In this document: piece by piece, positions 24,995 through 33,325 of the stretch
Numbering within the stretch: the stretch's first letter is position 1
How the letters are laid out: each line of letters opens with the position of its first letter
Assembly: GCF_014161445.1 (NCBI RefSeq)
Contig: NZ_JABBXA010000002.1
Span: 124,001 to 188,000 of the forward strand
Length of the DNA: 64,000 nucleotides
Direction of reading: 5' to 3'
Source of the DNA: Microbispora sp. H13382
GTDB taxonomy: Bacteria > Actinomycetota > Actinomycetes > Streptosporangiales > Streptosporangiaceae
Position numbers and translations under genes: made by a program
The notes under the pieces: generated by a model
Databases searched by the model: none
What the model was told of the DNA's origin: nothing
The model's input: the letters and a program-made list of their open reading frames with translations, nothing else

Positions 24995-25870
24995 ATGGCA
25001 ATCATCACCGTGGACCACCTCCGCAAGACGTACGGAACGCGGGTGGCGGTCGAGGACGTGTCGTTCTCCGTGGAGGAGGGCGAGGTCTTCGGCATCGTGG
25101 GCCGCAACGGGGCGGGGAAGACGACGACGGTCGAGTGCGTCGCCGGGCTCCGGACCCCCACCTCGGGCACGGTCACCGTGGACGCGGACCTCAAGGAACA
25201 GGTCGGCGTGCAGCTCCAGGAGTGCTCGCTGCCCGACAAGATCCGGGTCGGGGAGGCGCTGGCGCTCTACGCCTCGTTCTACTCCCGCCCGGCCGATTGG
25301 CGGGCCCTGGCCGAGGAGGCCGGGCTCGACCTCCGCGCGCCCTTCGCGAAGCTGTCGGGCGGGCAGCGCCAGCGGCTGTCGGTCGCGCTCGCGCTGGTCG
25401 GCAGCCCGCGCGTCGCGATACTCGACGAGCTCACGACCGGCCTCGACCCGCGGGCCCGCCGCGAGACCTGGGACCTGGTCGCCCGGATCAGGGACCGCGG
25501 CGTGACGGTCCTGCTCGTGACCCACTTCATGGAAGAGGTGGAGCGCCTGTGCGACCGGGTCGCGGTCATCTCCCGGGGACGCGTGCGGGCGGTCGACACC
25601 CCCGCGGGGCTGGTCGCCCGCGCGGGCGGCGAGCAGCGCCTGGTCTTCCACACCGGCGAGCCCGTCGACGGCCTTCGGGCGCTGCCCGAGGTGACGTCCG
25701 TCGTCGTGACCGCCGACGGGGACGACGCGGAGGTCACGGTCACCGGCACCACCGACCTGCTGAGCGCCGTCACCGCCGTGCTGCCCCCCGCCCGGATGCG
25801 GGACCTGCGCATGGAGCGCACCACTCTCGACGACGCGTTTCTCGTTCTCACCGGCCAGGAGGAGTCATGA
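24995..25870 (+). CDS. ABC transporter ATP-binding protein (drug/ABC-2 type)
   Basis: A 291-residue ATPase with Walker A GRNGAGKT (36-43), signature LSGGQ (120-124) and Walker B VAILDELTTGLDP. The Walker B reads DEL where most have DEP. The C-terminal domain resembles DrrA/CcmA-type exporters. TAGCGT ends 7 nt before the ATG with no ribosome site, so it is probably leaderless. It is coupled to the permease by ATGA. The divergent two-component system suggests inducible export. Confidence 0.93.
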   Translation: MAIITVDHLRKTYGTRVAVEDVSFSVEEGEVFGIVGRNGAGKTTTVECVAGLRTPTSGTVTVDADLKEQVGVQLQECSLPDKIRVGEALALYASFYSRPADWRALAEEAGLDLRAPFAKLSGGQRQRLSVALALVGSPRVAILDELTTGLDPRARRETWDLVARIRDRGVTVLLVTHFMEEVERLCDRVAVISRGRVRAVDTPAGLVARAGGEQRLVFHTGEPVDGLRALPEVTSVVVTADGDDAEVTVTGTTDLLSAVTAVLPPARMRDLRMERTTLDDAFLVLTGQEES

Positions 25871-26616
25871 CGAAGGCATTCGGAAAGCTCGCGGCGGTGG
25901 AGGCCCGGCTGTTCCTCCGCGAGCCCGCGGCCGTGTTCTTCGTGATCGTGCTGCCGGTGGGGCTGCTGCTCGCGCTCGGCGGCACGATTCCCGGCTTCCG
26001 GGACGCGGACCCGTCGCTGGGCGGGCAGCGCTTCGTGGACGCGCCGTTCACGGGCATGATGATCCTGCTGTCGATCGTGACGCTCGCGCTCAGCGCGCTG
26101 CCGTCGGCCCTGGTGCTCTACCGGGAGCGCGGCGTGCTGCGGCGGATGTCCACCACGCCGGTACGGCCCGGATCCCTGCTGTCCGCCCAGTTGCTCGTCA
26201 ACGTGGCGGTGTCGGTGGTGGCGACCGCGCTGACGCTGATCGTGGGCCATTTGGCCTTCGGAGTGCCGCTGCCCAAGGCGCCCTGGGCGTTCGCGATGGT
26301 CTTCGTCCTCGGCTCGGTCGCCATGCTCGCCCTCGGGCTGCTGCTCGCCGCCGTGGCGCCGAACTCCCGGGTCGTCCAGGGCGCGGGGGCGGCCCTGATG
26401 TTCCCCCTGCTCTTCCTCGCGGGGATGTGGCTGCCCCGGCCGCTCATGCCCGAGGTCCTGCTCCGGATCAGCGACTTCACCCCCACCGGCGCCTTCGGCC
26501 AGGGCCTCGTGGACGCCCTGGGCGGGCACGCCCCCCAGCCCCTCCACCTCGCCGTACTGGCGGGCTGGGCGCTGGCCGCCGGCCTCGCCGCGGCCCGGCT
26601 GTTCCGCTGGCAATGA
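25867..26616 (+). CDS. ABC-2 type transporter permease
   Basis: A 249-residue membrane protein with six predicted helices and the ABC-2 motif LVLYRERGVLRRMSTTPVRP after helix 2. It pairs with the ATPase encoded immediately upstream (4-bp overlap) to form an exporter. The substrate is unknown; drugs or lipids are typical for the family. Confidence 0.9.
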   Translation: MTKAFGKLAAVEARLFLREPAAVFFVIVLPVGLLLALGGTIPGFRDADPSLGGQRFVDAPFTGMMILLSIVTLALSALPSALVLYRERGVLRRMSTTPVRPGSLLSAQLLVNVAVSVVATALTLIVGHLAFGVPLPKAPWAFAMVFVLGSVAMLALGLLLAAVAPNSRVVQGAGAALMFPLLFLAGMWLPRPLMPEVLLRISDFTPTGAFGQGLVDALGGHAPQPLHLAVLAGWALAAGLAAARLFRWQ

Positions 26617-26624
26617 CGCGGTCC

Positions 26625-26640
26625 CCGGCCTGAAGGCCGG
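26625..26640 (+). terminator. short hairpin after the ABC operon
   Basis: CCGGCC-TGAA-GGCCGG lies 8 bp past the permease stop: a very stable tetraloop hairpin, but with no T-run. Confidence 0.45.
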
Positions 26641-26733
26641 AGCACTGCGGACGATCCCGGTAGCCGCCGTCGGCCCCGCGGCTACCTCAGGGGTAATCGC
26701 CGGGCCGATCGGCGAGCGGATAGCGTCGGGGTC

Positions 26734-27516
26734 GTGACCGTCGCCACGCTTCATCAGCGGCCGTTCGGCGAGCTCCTGCGTCAGTGGCGCGAGCACCGGC
26801 GGCTGAGCCAGCTCGAACTGTCCAACCAGGCCGAGATCTCCACGCGGCACATCAGCTTCCTGGAGACCGGCCGGGCCACTCCCAGCCGCGACATGGTGCT
26901 CCACCTCGCCGAGCATCTCGATCTTCCGCTCCGCGAGCGCAACCACCTGCTGCTGGCCGCCGGATACGCCCCCGTCTACACCGAGTCGCCGCTCGACTCG
27001 CCGGGCATGGCCGCGGTGTACGACGCGGTCCGGCGGCTGCTGTCGGCCCACGACCCCTATCCGGCCGTGGTGGTGGACCGCGCCTGGGACCTCGTCGACG
27101 CCAACGAGGGCATCTCCCTGCTCGCGGACGGGATCGACCCCGACCTGCTGAGCAACGTGCTGCGGGCGAGCCTGCACCCGGAAGGGCTCGCCCCGCACAT
27201 CCTCAACCTCGGGGAGTGGCGGGCGCACCTGCTCGGGCGGCTGCGCCGGCAGATCACGCTCACCGCCGATCCCCGGCTCTCCGAGCTGTACGCCGAGCTG
27301 CGCGACTACCCCTGCGACCAGCCCGAGCCCGAAGTGGAGCTGCCCGGCCCCGGGGACATCCTCGTGCCGCTGCGGGTGCGGCGGGGCGGGCGGGAGCTGT
27401 CGTTCTTCAGCATCGTGGCGACCTTCGGCACCCCGCTCGACATCACGGTCTCCGAGCTGGCCATCGAGTCGTTCTATCCGGCCGACGCCGCGACGGCCGC
27501 CGTCCTCCTTTCGTGA
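26734..27516 (+). CDS. XRE-family regulator with MmyB-like domain
   Basis: A 260-residue regulator. The N-terminal helix-turn-helix (FGELLRQWREHRRLSQLELSNQAEISTRHISFLETG) precedes the PAS-like MmyB ligand domain (PYPAVVVDRAWDLVDAN). TAGCGT ends 7 nt before the GTG, so the message is probably leaderless. It lies between an ABC exporter and an SRPBCC gene. Members often control a neighbouring oxidoreductase; none is adjacent here. Confidence 0.9.
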   Translation: MTVATLHQRPFGELLRQWREHRRLSQLELSNQAEISTRHISFLETGRATPSRDMVLHLAEHLDLPLRERNHLLLAAGYAPVYTESPLDSPGMAAVYDAVRRLLSAHDPYPAVVVDRAWDLVDANEGISLLADGIDPDLLSNVLRASLHPEGLAPHILNLGEWRAHLLGRLRRQITLTADPRLSELYAELRDYPCDQPEPEVELPGPGDILVPLRVRRGGRELSFFSIVATFGTPLDITVSELAIESFYPADAATAAVLLS

Positions 27517-27610
27517 TCAACCGGCGTCCGCTCGGCGATGCGGCCCTGCCACAATTCCCCCATCGAGCCAGGCCCGAATCAGGGGAAGGCCGGGGTGGGG
27601 GGAGAGCAGG

Positions 27611-28075
27611 GTGCCCACACGGGTGCTGACCAACACGTTCCACGTGGACGCCGCGCCGGAGGAGGTCTTCGAGCACCTCACGACGCCCGAGAGCTACATA
27701 GGCCTGTCACCGCTCGTGGTCGCCGTGCGGGACGTCGACCGGTCCGAGCCGGGGGTCGTGCGGTACACCTCCGTCGAACGGTTCCGCTTCCTCGGCCTGT
27801 CGTACGACAACCCGATCGCCGTCACGCTGCTGACCGAGCGCACGGCCGGGGGACTGTCCGTACGCGGGCAGGTGCGCAGCCCCGGCGGCGTACAGCTGGG
27901 CTACCGGTTCGACCTGTTCCCGCAGGACGGCGGCACCCGGATGGACGACCGGCTGGACGTGAGCGCGTCCCGGTTCCTGCTGGGCTTCGCGGCGGGCCAG
28001 GCGCGTAAGGTCCAGCTCGCCCGGGCCCGGATCCTCGCCGAACGGCTCTCCGGGCGGCCCGCGAACGGCTCCTGA
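27611..28075 (+). CDS. SRPBCC-fold protein
   Basis: A 154-residue START/Bet v1-like protein (VDAAPEEVFEHLTTPESYIGLSP, then alternating strands and a long C-terminal helix). This fold binds hydrophobic ligands or acts as an aromatase/cyclase-like or polyketide-handling protein. No specific ligand can be assigned. The GTG start follows GGGGGGAGAGCAGG. It may be co-transcribed with the XRE regulator 94 bp upstream. Confidence 0.8.
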   Translation: MPTRVLTNTFHVDAAPEEVFEHLTTPESYIGLSPLVVAVRDVDRSEPGVVRYTSVERFRFLGLSYDNPIAVTLLTERTAGGLSVRGQVRSPGGVQLGYRFDLFPQDGGTRMDDRLDVSASRFLLGFAAGQARKVQLARARILAERLSGRPANGS

Positions 28076-28179
28076 ACGATTTCACCGGATCCGGGTGCCC
28101 GTCACACCGTTTCACCACCCTGACCGCTGCCCTCTCGCGTGAGAAGCTGGAGTCCCCCACCATCGCCCGGAGGTAGCAC

Positions 28180-28914
28180 ATGCTCGTGCTGGCGCACGTC
28201 AGCGACATCCACATCGACGGAAGCGAGCGGAACACCTCGCGCGCCGCACGCGCGCTCACCTACGCCCGTTCGCTGCGGCCCGACGCCATCGTGCTCACCG
28301 GCGACCTGGCGGACCACGGTGCGATGGAGGAGTACGAGATCGTCCGCGAGCTGATCTCCGGCGACGACGTGCCGCTCGTGCTGTGCCCCGGCAACCACGA
28401 CGCGCGCGGCCACCTCCGCAAGGTCCTGCTGGAGCAGGACGGCGACCACCCGGTCAACCAGGCGCTCAACCTCGACCACGCGACGATCGCGCTGTGCGAC
28501 TCCAGCATCCCGGGCCGGCCCGAGGGCGCGCTGGACGACGACACCCTGGCCTGGCTCGACTCCGTGCTCGCCGCCACGCCCGGCGTGCCGGCCTTCGTCG
28601 GCATGCACCACCCCGCCGTCCCCCTCGGCATCCCGTACGTGGACGGGATCCGGCTCGTGCGGCCGGACGGACTGGCCGAGGTCCTGGGCCGCCACCCGCA
28701 CGCCATCGCGGTGCTGGCCGGGCACGCCCACACGGCGGCGGCCACGACGTTCGCCGGGCTGCCGCTGCTGGTCGCGCCGGGAGTGGTCAGCACCGCGCTG
28801 CTGCCGTCCGAGACCCCGGCACACCCGCCGGTCGACCACGACCTGCCGCCGGCCATCGCCCTGCACGTGCTCGACGACGGCCGGATCACCACCCACTACC
28901 GGCCCGTGCCCTGA
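28180..28914 (+). CDS. calcineurin-like metallophosphoesterase
   Basis: A 244-residue enzyme with all metal motifs in order: HVSDIHID, TGDLADHG, PGNHDARG, GMHHP and GHAHT. It resembles the CpdA/Icc-type phosphodiesterase subgroup, so a cyclic nucleotide or phosphodiester substrate is plausible. The ATG is preceded by GGAGG at 6 nt. It converges on the carotenoid oxygenase gene with a 7-bp gap. Confidence 0.88.
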   Translation: MLVLAHVSDIHIDGSERNTSRAARALTYARSLRPDAIVLTGDLADHGAMEEYEIVRELISGDDVPLVLCPGNHDARGHLRKVLLEQDGDHPVNQALNLDHATIALCDSSIPGRPEGALDDDTLAWLDSVLAATPGVPAFVGMHHPAVPLGIPYVDGIRLVRPDGLAEVLGRHPHAIAVLAGHAHTAAATTFAGLPLLVAPGVVSTALLPSETPAHPPVDHDLPPAIALHVLDDGRITTHYRPVP

Positions 28915-28921
28915 CCATCCG

Positions 28922-30226
28922 TCAGGCGTCCGGAATCCACGAGCCGTGGAACCCCGCGGGCACCCGGCGCGGCAGCCGTACCGACGCCACCTGCGCCAGG
29001 TCCGCCGCGTCGAGCACCAGCAGCTCCGCACCGTGCCCGGTGCCCGCGATCGACAGCAGCCAGCCCTCGTCCTCGGCCTTCGCCCCCGAGGCGGGGACGA
29101 ACACGGCCTCCCCGGGCGAGCGCTCGCCGGTCTCGTACGCCCGGCTCGCACCGGTCGCGGTGTCGTACTTCAGGATCGCGCCCTTGCTGACGGCATAGAT
29201 ATAGCGGCTGGTCAGACCGGTGCGCGCCTCGTTGATCGTGGGGAACTCGACGGCCAGGTCGTCGAGCGGCTCGTCCTTGGCGACGCCGGTGGCGGGGTCG
29301 AGGATCCAGCGGTGCAGGGCCGCGCCCCCCGTGTGGGCGGCCGGGTTGGCCGTGCCGCCGATGGTCGGCCAGAAGCCGCAGAACGCCCCCGGCGAGTAGC
29401 GCACGGCGTCGACGAGGACGCGCCCGTGCTCGTCCTCGCTCGCGTTGCCCACGTGGAAGACGTAGCAGGGGTCGATCTCGAACCACCGCACCTCGCCGGT
29501 CCTGCGGCTCATCACGCCCAGCCGCGCGCCGTAGGAGTCGTCCCACCCGTACGGCATGCCCCGGCCCACCAGGTCGAAGTCGAAGACGACCGGTAGGTCG
29601 AGCCACACCACGTGGTTCTCGGTGATCGCGAAGTCGTGGGCCATGGTGGGCCCGGGCACGTCCACCGGCCGGCTCTCCACCAGTTCGCCGCCCGCGGACA
29701 GGCGGTGGTAGGTGAGGTACGGCTCGGCCCAGCCGTACCCGAAGAAGTGCAGCTCCCCGGTGACCGGGTCCTCCTTCGGATGCGCGGTCATCGCCGTGGC
29801 CAGCCGCCCGCCGAAGTCGCACGGGCCGACCGTGTCGAGCTCCGGCGTCATCACGTACGGCAGGCCGTTCTCCACGAGCGCGAGGATCTTGTCGGCGTGC
29901 CGGATGACGTGCGTGTTGGCGGGGACGGCCGCGAGGTCCACGCCGTGCTCGTGCACGTAGGGCGCGCCGTCGAAGCGGGTGGTGCGCACCCAGCGGTTGC
30001 GGTACCACTCGGCCCGCCCGTCGCGCAGCCGGATGCCGTGGATCATGCCGTGGCCGACGAACCAGTGTCCCGGGTCCTCTCCGGGGCGGGGGTTGGGGCC
30101 GTTGCGGAAGTAGCGGCCGGTGAGCTCGGGCGGCAGGGTCCCCTCGACGGGCAGGTCGAGGGCGTCGATCTCGTCGGGGACCGGGGCGAGGTGGCCGGTC
30201 AGGTAGGAGGCGGTCAGCTCTGTCAT
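28922..30226 (-). CDS. carotenoid oxygenase (RPE65 family)
   Basis: A 434-residue non-heme iron dioxygenase that cleaves C=C bonds of carotenoids, stilbenes or lignans. The four iron-ligand histidines sit in AHPKED, AHDFAI, FHVGNA and the C-terminal FHGSWIPDA, and the N-terminal YFRNGPNPRP is typical. The substrate is unknown. It lies 15 bp downstream of a small membrane-protein gene. Both are probably controlled by the divergent PadR regulator, whose candidate operators overlap the promoter at 30830-30868. Confidence 0.92.
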   Translation of the reverse strand: MTELTASYLTGHLAPVPDEIDALDLPVEGTLPPELTGRYFRNGPNPRPGEDPGHWFVGHGMIHGIRLRDGRAEWYRNRWVRTTRFDGAPYVHEHGVDLAAVPANTHVIRHADKILALVENGLPYVMTPELDTVGPCDFGGRLATAMTAHPKEDPVTGELHFFGYGWAEPYLTYHRLSAGGELVESRPVDVPGPTMAHDFAITENHVVWLDLPVVFDFDLVGRGMPYGWDDSYGARLGVMSRRTGEVRWFEIDPCYVFHVGNASEDEHGRVLVDAVRYSPGAFCGFWPTIGGTANPAAHTGGAALHRWILDPATGVAKDEPLDDLAVEFPTINEARTGLTSRYIYAVSKGAILKYDTATGASRAYETGERSPGEAVFVPASGAKAEDEGWLLSIAGTGHGAELLVLDAADLAQVASVRLPRRVPAGFHGSWIPDA

Positions 30227-30241
30227 GTCGGGGGACTCCCT

Positions 30242-30799
30242 TCAGGCGGCGTAGCGGGCGCGGACGATCTGGGGGTAGCGGATGGTGAACAGGGCCGGCA
30301 GGGCGAAGCCGCAGACCTTCACCGCGATGATCGCGGCGGTGGCGTGCGGGGCCAGGGCGAACAGCAGGGCGAGACCGGCCGCGTTCAGCGTGAACCCGAC
30401 GGCCCACACGGCGGTGATGACGGCGTTGACCCGGTAGAACAGCGGGGTCGCGTGCACCTCGGCGGGGGTGGTCCGGCGGGCGATGCCCAGTGTGAACGGC
30501 TTGCCGATGGCCAGCGACCCCCAGGCGGTGAGGGCCAGCCAGGCCACCGACACGGCCGGGCCGTACTCGCCGAAGGGCGCCGGCGAGACCGTGAACGCGG
30601 TGAGCGTGAGACCGGCGAAGAAGACCCCCGAGCTGAGCTCGATGACCATCTCGTCCCAGCCGCGCCCCGCCCGGCGGTCGGCCGCGAGCAGCACGACCGA
30701 GACGAGGAGCGCGGCCGCGGCTCCGACTCTGGCCTCGCCGTTCGTGCTGAGGACGGCGAAGGCGATCCAGGGGAGGAAGGTGAGGACGTAACGGAGCAC
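30242..30799 (-). CDS. small polytopic membrane protein
   Basis: A 185-residue protein with about five hydrophobic helices and no known catalytic motif (for example LTFLPWIAFAVLS, AVSVAWLALTAWGSLAIGKPF). I chose the GTG at 30799 (VLRYVLTFLPW) because GAAGGAAC lies just upstream. An upstream ATG-initiated extension would run through the promoter. First gene of the operon with the carotenoid oxygenase; it may move or organise that enzyme's lipid substrate, but this is conjecture. Confidence 0.72.
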   Translation of the reverse strand: MLRYVLTFLPWIAFAVLSTNGEARVGAAAALLVSVVLLAADRRAGRGWDEMVIELSSGVFFAGLTLTAFTVSPAPFGEYGPAVSVAWLALTAWGSLAIGKPFTLGIARRTTPAEVHATPLFYRVNAVITAVWAVGFTLNAAGLALLFALAPHATAAIIAVKVCGFALPALFTIRYPQIVRARYAA

Positions 30800-30829
30800 G
30801 GGAGGTTCCTTCAACGACGTTCCATGAGT

Positions 30830-30868
30830 GACATGTCGAAAGTAGAACCTCCACTCGCGACATGTCAA
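30830..30868 (-). promoter_or_regulatory. carotenoid-oxygenase operon promoter bracketed by two PadR-like sites
   Basis: On the minus strand TTGACA (30868-30863), an 18-bp spacer and TACTTT (30844-30839) form a near-consensus promoter. The palindrome GACATGTC overlaps the -35 (30859-30866) and recurs just past the -10 (30830-30837). The sites are 29 bp apart, nearly three helical turns. The divergent PadR gene begins at 30892. Binding there would block the promoter. Confidence 0.7.
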
Positions 30869-30891
30869 CACAGGAATGTACGATCGGACCC

Positions 30892-31446
30892 ATGAGCCTT
30901 CGTCATGCCATGCTCGGCCTGCTGTCGGCCGGGCCCGCCAGCGGGTACGACCTGCTGAAGACCTTCGAGATCTCCCTGGCCAGCGTCTGGCCCGCCACCC
31001 AGAGCCAGCTCTACGCCGAGCTCGGCCGGCTGTCCAAGGAGGGCCTGGTGCGGGTCGTCGCGGAGGGCCCGCGCGGGCGCAAGGAGTACGAGATCACCGA
31101 GGAGGGCCACACCGAGCTGTGCCACTGGCTGGTCGAGGTGCCGCCCAACCAGACCCGGCGCAGCGACATGCTGCTGCGCGTCTTCTTCCTCGACCAGGTC
31201 GGCTCCGACGCCGCCCGCGGCTACCTGGAGCGGCTGGCCGAACGGGCCGTCCACGAGCACGACCAACTCCGCGGCATCCGCGAGTTCGTCATCAGCGAGG
31301 GCGACGACGCACTGCGCCTGTACGGCGACATCGCCCTGGAGTGGGGCCTGCGCCTGACCGCCGCGCAGCGCGACTGGGCCGAGTGGGCGGCCGCCCGGGT
31401 GGCGGCGCTGGAGCAGCAGAAAGCCGGGCACACCGCGGCCGAGTGA
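30892..31446 (+). CDS. PadR-family transcriptional regulator
   Basis: A 184-residue PadR protein: winged helix (SLRHAMLGLLSAGPASGYDLLKTFE, LYAELGRLSKEGLV, YEITEEGHTEL) and a C-terminal coiled dimerisation domain of the Vir-like type (YLERLAERAVHEHDQLRGI). It is divergent from the membrane protein/carotenoid oxygenase operon and probably represses it. The ATG giving MSLRHAM is preferred. The ligand is unknown. Confidence 0.9.
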   Translation: MSLRHAMLGLLSAGPASGYDLLKTFEISLASVWPATQSQLYAELGRLSKEGLVRVVAEGPRGRKEYEITEEGHTELCHWLVEVPPNQTRRSDMLLRVFFLDQVGSDAARGYLERLAERAVHEHDQLRGIREFVISEGDDALRLYGDIALEWGLRLTAAQRDWAEWAAARVAALEQQKAGHTAAE

Positions 31447-31600
31447 CGATTTTCCACGGAGCCCGCGGCCTCCCTCGGCCTCGACCAGACGCTTCGGCTC
31501 TGGAGGACACGACGCCTCCGCGAGCTCAGGCAGTCACGGGCGGCGAGGCCGGGGGCCTGGCCTCCGGCCGCACGCTCGCTCACCAGGGCCGAGTGGCGTG

Positions 31601-31630
31601 CCTACCGGGCCGACGTGGCCTACCGGGCCG
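31601..31630. repeat. 12-bp direct repeat in the PadR-dnaB gap
   Basis: CCTACCGGGCCG occurs at 31601-31612 and 31619-31630. The 222-bp gap between these convergent genes otherwise shows nothing I can name. Confidence 0.6.
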
Positions 31631-31668
31631 TGTGCGCCGCGTCCGGACGCCGGCGGGTCGGCCTGTCG

Positions 31669-33036
31669 TCAGTGGGTGGCCATGTCCACGAAGCGGCTGT
31701 AGTGGCCCTGGAAGGCCACCGTGACCGTGGCCGTCGGACCGTTACGGTGCTTGGCCACGATCAGGTCCGCCTCGCCCGCACGCGGCGACTCCCGCTCGTA
31801 CGCGTCCTCCCGGTGCAGCAGGATGACCATGTCGGCGTCCTGCTCGATGGAGCCCGATTCACGCAGGTCCGACACCTGTGGACGCTTGTCCGTACGCTGC
31901 TCGGGACCACGGTTGAGCTGGGAGATCGCGATGACCGGCACCTCCAGCTCCTTGGCCAGCAGCTTCAGGGCCCGGGACAGCTCGGAGACCTCCTGCTGGC
32001 GGCTCTCGGTCTTCTTGGGCGAGCTCATGAGCTGGAGATAGTCGACGATCACGAAGCGCAGGTCGTGACGCTGCTTCAGGCGGCGGCACTTCGCCCGGAT
32101 CTCCATCATCGACATGTTCGGGGAGTCGTCGATGAACAGCGGCGCCTCGGCGACCTCGCCCATGCGGCGGGCCATCCGCGTCCAGTCGTCGTCGCTCATC
32201 ATGCCCGAACGCATGGTGTGCAGCGCCACCCGCGCCTCGGCCGACAGCAGACGCATGGTGATCTCGTTGCGCGACATTTCCAGCGAGAAGACAACCGTGG
32301 TCATCCCATGCTTGATCGCCGCGGATCGGGCGAAATCCAGACCTAGTGTGCTTTTTCCGATCGCAGGTCGGGCGGCCACGACGATCATCTGGCCGGGGTG
32401 GAGGCCGTTGGTCAGGGCGTCGAGGTCCTGGAAGCCGGTCGGGACGCCGACCATCTGGCCGCCGCGGCTGCCGATGGCCTCGATCTCGTCCAGCGCCGCC
32501 GGCATGATCTCCGCCAGCGGAAGATAGTCCTCGGAGGTGCGGCGCTCGGTGACCTTGTAGATCTCGGCCTGTGCGCGGTCGACCAGGTCGTCGACCTCCT
32601 CGCCCTGGCCGCCGTACCCGTAGGAGACGATGCGGGTGCCGGCCTCGATGAGGCGGCGCAGGACGGCCTGCTCCCGGACGATCTTCGCGTAGTAGCCGGC
32701 GTTCGCGGCGGTGGGCACGATCGCGGTCAGCGTGTGCAGGTAGGCGCCGCCGCCGACGCGGGCGACCTCGCCGCGCTTCTGCAACTCGTCGAAGACGGTC
32801 ACCGAGTCGGCGGGCTCGCCCCGGCCGTACAGGTCGGTGATCACTTCGAAGACGATCTGGTGGGCGGGCCGGTAGAAGTCGTCGGCGCGCAGCACCTCGA
32901 TCACGTCGGCGATGGCGTCCTTGGACAGCAGCATGCCGCCCAGGACCGACTGCTCGGCCTCGATGTTGTGCGGCGGCGTCCGCTCGAACATCGAATCGGA
33001 GCCTCCCGGTCCCCCCGGGAAGTCGAGCACGCTCAC
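31669..33036 (-). CDS. dnaB: replicative DNA helicase
   Basis: A 455-residue hexameric helicase that unwinds DNA at the fork. The N-terminal domain (PPHNIEAEQSVLGGML) binds primase. The RecA-like domain has Walker A ARPAIGKST (222-230), Walker B VIVDYLQLM and the QLNRGPEQR arginine-finger region. No intein interrupts it, unlike several mycobacterial copies. The GTG start follows AGGGGGTGTGAG. DnaA-box-like elements lie 85-160 bp upstream. Confidence 0.96.
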   Translation of the reverse strand: MSVLDFPGGPGGSDSMFERTPPHNIEAEQSVLGGMLLSKDAIADVIEVLRADDFYRPAHQIVFEVITDLYGRGEPADSVTVFDELQKRGEVARVGGGAYLHTLTAIVPTAANAGYYAKIVREQAVLRRLIEAGTRIVSYGYGGQGEEVDDLVDRAQAEIYKVTERRTSEDYLPLAEIMPAALDEIEAIGSRGGQMVGVPTGFQDLDALTNGLHPGQMIVVAARPAIGKSTLGLDFARSAAIKHGMTTVVFSLEMSRNEITMRLLSAEARVALHTMRSGMMSDDDWTRMARRMGEVAEAPLFIDDSPNMSMMEIRAKCRRLKQRHDLRFVIVDYLQLMSSPKKTESRQQEVSELSRALKLLAKELEVPVIAISQLNRGPEQRTDKRPQVSDLRESGSIEQDADMVILLHREDAYERESPRAGEADLIVAKHRNGPTATVTVAFQGHYSRFVDMATH

Positions 33037-33120
33037 CTCACACCCCCTGCCCGGTGGTCACAGCATCACCAGCCCGGTGCGCAAGTCTCCCCAAGCGCAG
33101 GGGTGCGCGGCAACTTGACC

Positions 33121-33197
33121 AGTGGACAACCCTGTGGACAACGTGTGCAGTCCGTGCGTGGGACATGTGAAAACCCTGGGGACGATCCTGTGGACAG
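33121..33197. promoter_or_regulatory. cluster of DnaA-box-like 9-mers upstream of dnaB
   Basis: TGTGGACAA at 33133-33141 is the reverse complement of the actinobacterial DnaA box TTGTCCACA. One-mismatch copies lie at 33121-33129 (AGTGGACAA) and 33189-33197 (TGTGGACAG), all in the same orientation. They fall in the 289-bp gap between dnaB and the divergent MATE gene, which contains no other gene. Confidence 0.55.
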
Positions 33198-33325
33198 AGA
33201 TGTGGCCGCATCACGAAAGTCCGCTCCCACCAGGGATTTCGGTATCCACGGCCTGTGGAAGGAAGAAACTCACCGAAGTTTTTGATACCGATCGAGCATC
33301 GCTCCGTAAGCCGCAAAATAGGCTT

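Noticed and set aside
31447-31668. A possible gene remnant between padR and dnaB
   Set aside because: A short open stretch with Arg/Ala-rich translation and a 12-bp repeat, but no start with signals and no recognisable domain.
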